From Batrachochytrium dendrobatidis JAM81 (taxonomy: Eukaryota > Chytridiomycota > Chytridiomycetes > Rhizophydiales): DNA of 64,000 nt. This document shows positions 56,611 through 64,000 of this stretch, piece by piece (within the stretch, counting starts at the first letter, position 1; each line of letters opens with the position of its first letter). A program made the position numbers and the translations under genes. The notes beneath the pieces are model-generated. The model saw only the letters and a program-made list of their open reading frames with translations, was not told where the DNA came from and ran no database searches. The stretch covers positions 566,291 through 630,290 of the forward strand of contig NW_006281112.1 in the NCBI RefSeq assembly GCF_000203795.2, in the 5' to 3' direction.

Positions 56611-57774
56611 TCAATATATCGGTTGTAAAACGATCATATTGATGCAGTATCGATCAACAAAACTGTGTTTTTTGAAGCCATTACACCATGACATTGACTC
56701 GACACAACTATTGCTGTAACAGAAACCAGTCTCTTGTAATGAATACACAACTTTATTGAGTATTTCAATGATCAAAATAGCACTCGATTCCATCCATTTT
56801 TCGATATTCTTACTCTGGTAATCGACAGGAGTACAGCCATCATCATCATATGGACAATACTCATCATCAGATTCTACACCACCAGCCATACACCAAATGA
56901 GACATGTTGTCTTGTGTAACTCTAGTGCGTTCCTGTTTAGTAGTCGAGTGAGATTGTTGTGAATGAAATACAATGTCATTTCACTGTTGGATTCGACTGT
57001 TTGTCGATTGTCAATCCATCTCTTTTGCCTTGTTCTGCGGATAACTTTCAAATCTTCAATTGTCTCAATCCACTTCTTGTGCTTGTCACTTGTTGAGTCA
57101 TTGATCACTTTGATCACCAGTTTGTCATCCACTACATCCACATATTGCCTTAGTTTACCAAATTGGTCATGGCACTTGATACACAACAACAGTCCGTTCT
57201 GTATTTGATGTTTCTGCGTCAAACCAGATCGTAGCAATATGGATGGTTCGTTGTATGCCATTCCAATGTTCTTTTGGGATATGATGTGTGCTCCTTGCAA
57301 GGACAACTTATTCCAGCAAAAAAAGCAGACACTGTCTCTCTTTTCAACCACCTTGTTCAAGTCCTTGTGCTGTAGCTCACTCACTTTTGCAACATAGTCC
57401 AGATCATCAGCAGAGTTGCTTTTTGATGTTGGGTTTGATGAAACTGGAGTGTGACAGCTGGATGAATCGTTGTAGTCTTTGTGGAATGGCAGTATGTAAT
57501 ACCCAAACATGTCATCAATGAATGTACGAGGATGCTCTGGGTCTGCCAACTGGATCTTGGTTGAGAACTCTTGCTGCTCTGCAAATTGGTTGGCAGTCAG
57601 CAGGTTGTGCAGTCGAGTGATGTGTGAGGTTTCTCCCTCTTGGATGATTCCCAAAAACAAACCTCGTTTGTTGTCATCCTGCCATTCAGACTTGACTCTC
57701 TGTGTTGGTATGGCTTGAGTGCTGATTTGGTAATATTCATTCAACAGTTGTGTTGTTGCTGTCTGTTGTTTCAA
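56611..57774 (-). CDS. HNH endonuclease-like protein, copy B
   Basis: 387 codons. The core is intact: CFFCWNKLSLQGAHIISQKN (Cys pair and first His), NGLLLCIKCHDQFG (Asn, Cys pair, last His), an HNH_2-type treble clef with structural zinc. N-terminal 150 residues: QRVKSEWQDDNKRGLFLGI and a DDMFGYYILPFH segment, unrecognised. Compared with copy A a two-base loss near 57760 removes the first codons, so the present Met is internal to the ancestral gene. It may act as a transposon-derived or CRN-linked nuclease. Confidence 0.7.
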   Translation of the reverse strand: MKQQTATTQLLNEYYQISTQAIPTQRVKSEWQDDNKRGLFLGIIQEGETSHITRLHNLLTANQFAEQQEFSTKIQLADPEHPRTFIDDMFGYYILPFHKDYNDSSSCHTPVSSNPTSKSNSADDLDYVAKVSELQHKDLNKVVEKRDSVCFFCWNKLSLQGAHIISQKNIGMAYNEPSILLRSGLTQKHQIQNGLLLCIKCHDQFGKLRQYVDVVDDKLVIKVINDSTSDKHKKWIETIEDLKVIRRTRQKRWIDNRQTVESNSEMTLYFIHNNLTRLLNRNALELHKTTCLIWCMAGGVESDDEYCPYDDDGCTPVDYQSKNIEKWMESSAILIIEILNKVVYSLQETGFCYSNSCVESMSWCNGFKKHSFVDRYCINMIVLQPIY

Positions 57775-59757
57775 TATTCATTTGATGTTTTTTGACAAAA
57801 GAATGAAACTCGAACCAACCAAAATAATTGCAGTCAACAATCAAATTGGACAATATTCACCAATAATCTTTTAAACTCGTACAGTTTGTACAGTGTTGTC
57901 ATAAAAGTCATAGTTTGACACATTTTCATCAAGTTACCAGCGAGTATCAGTGAATATCAATCAACAAAATTGGTCTCGTTGGTCGATACACTACTGATGC
58001 ACTTGCATATGAAACTGTACGAGTTCAACCAATGTTTCTTGCACGGTTGTCAAATGTTCAGATGAAATCAATCTCATGGCAGGACACAAAATGTGACATT
58101 ATCAAATAACAACCAATACTAAACAATTGGGTTAACACATGATGGCTCATTTGGAATACGAGTTGAATCCATTAGTGGTCATTGATACCATCAAGTGTAT
58201 TGAAAAATACACTTGATGGTTTGTAATGGTAAATTGATTTCAAACACATCACCGCTTATTTATCACTGGATACATATTTGAAAGTATCCAATATCACTTG
58301 ATACTGAATGTCCAAGTGTCTGCTCAGAGTTGCTCACAATATTGACGATATTACAACAACATGCTGATTCAAATTTGGAAAAAGTAACATTGGCTTGTTT
58401 AATCTTGAATTACTGAAATCAAATGGTTTACAATGATCCGATCATGTCAAATATAACCGATTGCAATTATTTTGGAATCATGTCAGATTATGACAATCTG
58501 TTCGAGTTGTTTGAGCCAATACAGTGTGATGGAGTGATGGAAATACTCGAAATACACACAATACAACTCTTGCAGCAGTGTATGAAACTATCAAGCATGA
58601 CATGGTATGACATGAAGGGTGTGGATTAGACTTGATAACAATGTGTACAATTTGGACTTTTAAATTCGGAAATAGCAGCTCTGTTCCAACATCACATTGA
58701 TTGTGAATGTCGATGTTGTTTAACCTTGTACAAATGACCATTTCACATGCAACTTTAGCCTGATATCGAGTATTTTCAAATGAATGCAAGCTTGCAACAC
58801 TCGCTTGACTCGTTTGGCTCGTATTCTGGTTGATATTTACGATATCGATGCAAAGTTGCATTCCAGAATGAATGTGTATAATCTGATGTGGTCAATCGTT
58901 TGGTTTCATTTTTATCAGTCATTGATACCAGCGATTGTGTTGATTGCAAATAGTAGTCCAACTAATCATGCATAAACAAATACCAGATAGTCACTGATAA
59001 ACTGATGGTATCCAATGTATACATGACACATTGTATAGTTCCATTTAATTGCCAGCAATGTGTGATTGGATTACTCGAGTCATCAAGCAGTTTTCAAACA
59101 GTTGTCAAGAACAATCAAGTCATGTCCAATAAACTGTCTGATGTGCAGGTGATTTGGCATTGGTCCGTTGGTCCATTAGTACGATTGTTGGTTGGCAATT
59201 CGGACTTGTAAATGACAATTGATTCTTGATTGTTGCATTGGTGTCCATATGTGACTCATTGTATACGGAACAGGACTGACAAGTGTGTCTGAATTGATGA
59301 CAGATGATACAGTCTATCCAACAAAAAGTAATACATTGATCGTGTCTGCATGGAAATAAGCTTTATAACTCCCACTTCTGAATGTATGCGAATCAACATT
59401 CAAACAACAGATACGTCCAATGACTCTTGCAAATGCATTGATAGAGTGTTGTTGAATAATTCGAGTTTTTACAAATCAGCATCACTGGAAATAGTTACTG
59501 TTATTCAGACAGTCACTTGTCCAGACATTACAGTTGTAATATTACACATTTTCCATTGTTGCTGGATACCAATATGCCTACATTTAAAGATGAATGCTAC
59601 CAACAAAATATTCCATTAGAACTGCAACTGTTGCTTCAAGATCATGGACATATCGTTGTAAATCGTTTCAAATATCAGTCTGTTACCCCATTTTAAACCA
59701 ATCCATCAATCTCTGATTCGGCTCGCCCAATACTCTCCAGCAGCTTGCATTCCATTC
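57775..59757. other. Gene-poor region beyond repeat copy B
   Basis: After the repeat ends (58409), plus-strand ORF 58438-58629 starts MSNITDCNYFG, similar to the DCNYFG start of the HNH copy A frame (37631), suggesting related leaders. The other ORFs (58784, 59005, 59350) show no domain. Confidence 0.4.
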
Positions 59758-60020
59758 CTACAACGACTTGTTCATCGTATCCATGTTTACAGCGTTTGTT
59801 GTTTTGACTGCGATTTGTATCAACCCAGAATAATGTAATCTAGCATTTCCTTTGTAGAATTTGTCCATAATGTCTGTTTTAATGTAATCTTTTGACTGTT
59901 TTTGGATACAAAAGTCGACAATCATTGCTTTATCATCGACTTGACCGCAGTTTGATGAGTTGACAGCACAATCGCATATACACAGGATACGAAATATCAA
60001 ATCCAAAAGAATCATGGATC
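59690..60020 (-). pseudogene. Possible CRN C-terminal remnant
   Basis: Frame 60015-59758 contains VDFCIQKQSKDYIKTDIMDK and ends in a stop, after which the frame resumes with an EWNASCWRVLGEPNQR-like tail. The arrangement resembles the tail of the NTPase CRN (ELESLVLEWSGKLDESAHAR). The similarity is weak and I give it as a guess. Confidence 0.35.
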
Positions 60021-60146
60021 GTTGGAGTTGATTGCAGTGACGGTTCTTTCTACTAGTATCGTCAATTTGAATACTAAATAAAAAACATGAGTGTAATTTT
60101 ATATCCTACATGCTTGTGTAATCTAATTTCAAGTAATCATTTCAAC

Positions 60147-61211
60147 TTAATCAGTAGACGATTGACTGCAAACATCAACCCGCCACTCATCAATGAATTT
60201 CCTGGTTTTTTCGTCAAGGAATCCATCCGACCACATATCATCACCATCCAATTCCTTCAATTCATTTTCGTCAATCCATCCGTAATCAAGAGCATGCTCA
60301 CGAGCCAACAACGCATGAAATGATAAACAGCGCATGTAGGGACGTTCTGAATTTAAAAAATGAAGTTCTCCATCAAAATCATTAAAACAAGTCTTGTCTT
60401 TAAAATCAACGTTACCAATCTGATAGTTGGGGAACTCTTCCTTCATGGCTTTGTCGAGTTTCCTGCTTTTCAACTCATTGTCAATGATTTTGCATCAAAT
60501 CGAACCTGACTGCTTGTCAAAGAGAAGAACAAAGCGGCCCGAGTCAAATGCCTCTTCAAAATTTTAAGCAGAGCCAGAATGTTTTTTCCAGAATTGATAC
60601 TCGACAATCCAAAGTCACGCACATGTCGATGCCAACGCTTTTGGAATAGATGAGAGCAATTGAGGTACTTTAAAGGAACTTTTACTCCAAGCATATGACA
60701 ACATGCATCTTGAGGGAGAGTCGTAGATGCTGGAGGTATCATTCCATAATGAATCAAGCACTTGAAACAAATATCATGATTGTCAGATTCATAGCTCTTG
60801 GGTTTCGACAAGCTAAAGTCGTCCTTTGCCTTTTTTTCTGAAGCCTGTTATTTTCTCTGATTTCGAGTGTCAATTCTCTGATGGCAAGTACAATATCAGG
60901 AGTGGCAGTAAAACTTCCATTTGTGTTATCTGTAGATGATGGGACAAGTTGAGTTGGGGAAGCAGCAGAAACTCCTGTAATGGTGATGAAGAGCGGATGC
61001 TCTCCAGTATTTTGAGCTGGGACTGGGTCGTATGGCTACAAAGTTTCACCACCATCAGTCAGTGAGAGTGAAAGGCGAGCAGCGTCATAAGAGCCAAGTC
61101 GGATGACAACTCCTTTTTTACTTCCTTGATAAACGGATAAACATTTGTGCAGTCTTCAGTAGAGACTTTGACAGCATTGTTTGGCTTGAGCTTCACCCAA
61201 AGTTTTGTCAT
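60147..61211 (-). pseudogene. Crinkler (CRN) with HNH-type C-terminus, broken
   Basis: From the ATG at about 61211 the first codons (MTKLWVKLKPNNAVKV) give a canonical CRN header, but the frame shifts at about 61100, resumes in another frame (GEHPLFITITG), and a stop lies in the header (TAG near 61040). Later segments 60811-60470 and 60473-60147 carry a Cys pair (ICFKCLIHYG), a KRWHRHVRDFGLSSINSGKN segment and RPYMRCLSFHALLAREHA, which fit the HNH-type C-terminal module seen in many CRNs. Several breaks make it inactive. It shows the locus once held at least three CRN genes. Confidence 0.75.
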
Positions 61212-61373
61212 TTTTGTGGAATAAAACTAAAGATACGAATGACAAAATGTAACAAATTTATATGAAAAATTATATTTACTATTCAAATTATTTGAAATTG
61301 AGCCAAAATTTGTATGAATTTTCCTAAAAACTTTAAATAAAGCGGTATTATTTGGTGCTCTTTTTATACTACT

Positions 61374-62325
61374 CATTTCATTGCTGCTGTTTGAGATTCT
61401 GTCATGCCAAAGTCTTGGGTTTCAGTTTGTAGTCAAGACATTCTGAACTTGACTGAAAGTGTCTAGTGTTTCCACTCTTTCCACTCTTTACACTGTAGAT
61501 TTGTCTTTATCAGACTCTGGACTCGAACAAGACATTGCAAAGTGGATATGTGACAACCTCGTAAAGTCACCAACACTCGGACAAAGTGATGTTGGTAGTG
61601 CTCGAATGGACTTTTACCAGGCACACATTTGTCAGCCAACTATTTCAAGCATCTTGAAATGGAACAACACATACAGAAAGCTCACTCTTGTAAGCGACTG
61701 ATGAATTGGCATGGATGAGTTTGTCAAGTATTGAAAACATTCGCACAATAGAATCAAATATTTGGATTGCAATGGACGAGTTGGGGTTTAAACTTGGTGA
61801 TTGTACAATGCATGGCTATACAAACAGAGGTGAAAGAGTACAGTCCAAAAACAACATTTCAGTTCAAAACTATAGTCTAATAGTGTGTGTTTCATATGAC
61901 GATCAATATGTTTGGAGATTGATCAAGGCAGCAGTGAATGCTGTAATATTAACTTGTTAAACAATGACATGCAACATTCCCAAACGGTTCCAAACGGTCA
62001 CTTTATTCTAGACAACATTCCATTCCACAAAACAACTCTAATTAGACATGGTTTACCAACTATTCAACAAACAGCGCGAGGTTTGGAACTACACTATACA
62101 GCATCATACTGTCCATTCTTGAACCCTGCTGACAATTACTTTGGTGTTTGGAATGACTGTGTGTGCTGAGCCATTCCAGACACCAAACAACTTGTAGCTT
62201 CAATAAAACAAATCCATTTCCAACAACAACAACAACAATGAATATGTAACGATTGTTTATTCCAAGACAATCATTACAAGATCAATACAGAAAAGTAGTT
62301 CATTTTACGTGAATACGACTGTAAA
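61374..62325 (+). mobile_element. IS630/Tc1-type transposon copy 2, transposase broken
   Basis: Near-identical to 25014-25957, with the same left limit (TCATTTCATTGCTGCTG) and the same right terminus. The central frame (61706-61960) here contains MDELGFKLGDC with the first catalytic Asp; the C-terminal segment follows at 61960-62169. It is still broken by stops after 61701 and 61960. Confidence 0.85.
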
Positions 62326-62380
62326 TTTATATTTGGTTCATCCGCTGGTTTCGTAAGAATAATTTAAAGTGTATCTAAAC

Positions 62381-62623
62381 CTATTTCTTGGTCATTAGTG
62401 GTATAGCGACTTCCTTTAGTTCCTGTAATGAGTGCTCAATCCCATTGAGTTTGGTCATTTTGGCTTGGTGGAATTCTTCAAGAACTTGCTTATGGGTTTT
62501 CTCTAGCTTATGGAATTCCTTGTCAAGCTCCATATGCCATGGGTACAGCACAAAAAATTGAAACGACAGAGCAGTTGTACCGATAAAAAAGTTGAGAGTA
62601 GGTAGGCCTCGACGGAATATCAT
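62381..62623 (-). CDS. Small membrane protein, mitochondrial-type
   Basis: 80 residues, single exon. Basic start (MIFRRG), one hydrophobic span (LPTLNFFIGTTALSFQFFVL), then YPWHMELDKEF and a charged helix. The layout (short matrix-side start, single span, charged tail) resembles small inner-membrane subunits or assembly factors. Family not identified. Confidence 0.6.
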   Translation of the reverse strand: MIFRRGLPTLNFFIGTTALSFQFFVLYPWHMELDKEFHKLEKTHKQVLEEFHQAKMTKLNGIEHSLQELKEVAIPLMTKK

Positions 62624-62837
62624 TGGGATGATAATGTGGTGGAATGAGTTGATTGGAAAAGAGTCGAATAAGCAGTATCAAGCAATACACTCGCTTTTAT
62701 GGCTGGACTGCCTCCCTAAACAAACTGACTCAGACTGAATGGACAATGGACACCAGATAAATTGTTGGGCATTCCTGATACAACTACCAAGACATTCATT
62801 GTCTTGTTCATCACAAATACAAAAAACATTCGAAAGT

Positions 62838-64000
62838 TTATTTGCGTTTTTCAACCACTATTGCCTTGACTTCTCGCTCCAAATCTCTAAATTCATCGAA
62901 TGTGAGTATATGGTTATGATGATGATCGGCCTTGTCCAAAATGCGCTGTCTATAAACCGGAACCTATAAACATGCATGCCAAAACGAATCAGTATGTGAA
63001 TCGAAATAACAACCGAGTTGGTAATTGACTTACAGACGCAGGCTCTCCCGGCTGAATTATAATATGAGTGAGTGCCGATTCCACTTCGACTTCGTCCAAT
63101 ACACCATCACCGTCCTTATCAAAGCTATGAAATGCATCTTGAGCGTCTTGGTACTCGTAGATTTGGGCTAAACCTCGCCGCAATATACCCAAGAACATAA
63201 ATGTAACTAGAATCATATGGTGCAGTTCAAAATAAATACCAAGTTTAGAATTAAAGCAGCAATATAGTGTTATACTCAACGGCAGAAATGCGGTCCGATT
63301 CTTAAAAAGTGAGTCAAGAATCCCTTGTAGAATGCACCAAGTCCCTCGTGCCGAGCAATCTTTCTGATGGCATCAATTCCGTTAGAGTAAAGCTCTCCTT
63401 TGCCATTAACATACGATTGATTGTAAAACCGTGTGCGCACCACATCGATAGGGTTCATAAACGCACTAGTTATCAATCAGTTGAAATAGAATCTTGTTAT
63501 CAACCTTGATCCATCCATTATTAAAACATCATCTGTGTTACTTTACCATGACACAATGCCAGAAGAAAGCCCGCAGACCATATCCAATAATGCATTATCG
63601 TTCCATTTCATTTCGACAATCAGATATTCGTTCATCATCGAGTACCACGCTAGGTTAGTTCCACTGCCAACTATGGATCGCATCATACTGAGAAGCGACC
63701 CACGATACAATCCACTGACACCTTCTTTATTGTATATGGATTTGAGAGCGTGCCATACACCTGTGTATCCATGTTGGTGGCCTATAGCCAGAGACTGAGA
63801 AGAAGCAGATTGTAGTCTAAATTCAATGTAGAAGGAATGTTGTGAAATTAGAACAATTAGGGAATAGGGTTGATGCCCATGGAATGAGTATACCTTGTTT
63901 TTACCAATTCAAAAGGATTGCATGAAGCTGCACCCATTACGCCGCATATTGATCCAGCAACCATACGTTTCCATGCTGGTGCGCGACCAGAAGAGGGATC
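62838..64000 (-). CDS. SLC25 mitochondrial carrier (OAC1/SLC25A34-35 type) with C-terminal EF-hands, partial
   Basis: The 5' end lies beyond the window. Exons on the minus strand: 64000-63894, 63816-63547, 63465-63281, 63206-63034, 62963-62838; GT-AG, phases agree. Carrier features: NPFELVKTRLQ (signature of repeat 2), GLYRGSLLSMMRS, CAFMNPIDVVRTRFYNQ (signature of repeat 3), GAFYKGFLTHFLRIGPHF, and LTFMFLGILRR (last helix). It then continues into FDKDGDGVLDEVEVE (EF-hand loop) and LDKADHHHNHILTFDEF (second, divergent loop). OAC1-type carriers move oxaloacetate or related dicarboxylates across the inner membrane. EF-hands are normally N-terminal in calcium-controlled carriers. Confidence 0.85.

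Larger units (their letters stand above)
53800..58409. repeat. Direct repeat copy B (~4.6 kb), next to the NTPase CRN
   Basis: Same order and orientation as copy A (33606-38183). It carries a ~37-bp insertion near 53860-53900 absent from A and small indels elsewhere. It continues past the match limit into unrelated sequence at 58410. Confidence 0.9.

Overview
The window reads as nuclear DNA of a zoosporic (chytrid) fungus, most likely Batrachochytrium or a close relative. Reasons: compact fungal genes with short GT-AG introns, a Zn2Cys6 regulator, a flagellum/cilium-type gene (ERICH3-like), and several Crinkler (CRN) effector-type genes, which among fungi are expanded in Batrachochytrium. The genus is an inference; no species marker gene is present.

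Left part, 1-24 kb: ordinary host genes. In order: the 3' end of an RRB1/GRWD1-type WD protein; a NAB2/ZC3H14-type CCCH poly(A)-binding protein; an RG-rich protein; a large ERICH3-like gene; a PhzF-family protein; CZIB (DUF866); ketopantoate hydroxymethyltransferase (PanB); a secreted class 3 lipase; a bHLH factor; a Zn2Cys6 factor; and a small LysM plus UBA-like protein. I rebuilt exon structures for most of these from GT-AG sites, phase and family fit.

Middle, 24-31 kb: decayed transposons (an IS630/Tc1-type element and a minus-strand LINE with recognisable reverse transcriptase motifs), then a DnaJ gene.

31-62 kb is accessory DNA. Two CRN genes (one ending in a protein kinase, one with a P-loop NTPase) each sit next to one copy of a ~4.6 kb direct repeat carrying an HNH-nuclease gene. 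Copy A is interrupted at 38184 by a foreign-looking block, 38184-46045: tightly packed genes, including a miniature RNA polymerase largest-subunit homologue split over two frames and an RNase H homologue lacking one catalytic aspartate. These are followed by a ~4 kb imperfect palindrome whose two diverged arms each encode a secreted Cys-rich membrane-anchored protein and a small second protein. The block looks like the end of an integrated linear virus- or plasmid-like element; I regard it as the most interesting part. Beyond it lie an ARM-repeat/DUF4246 fusion gene, the second CRN and repeat copy B, a broken CRN-HNH pseudogene and a second IS630/Tc1 copy.

Right edge, 62.4-64 kb: host genes again, a small mitochondrial-type membrane protein and an SLC25 mitochondrial carrier that appears to end in two EF-hands, the reverse of the usual arrangement. 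No tRNA, rRNA or CRISPR array was seen.
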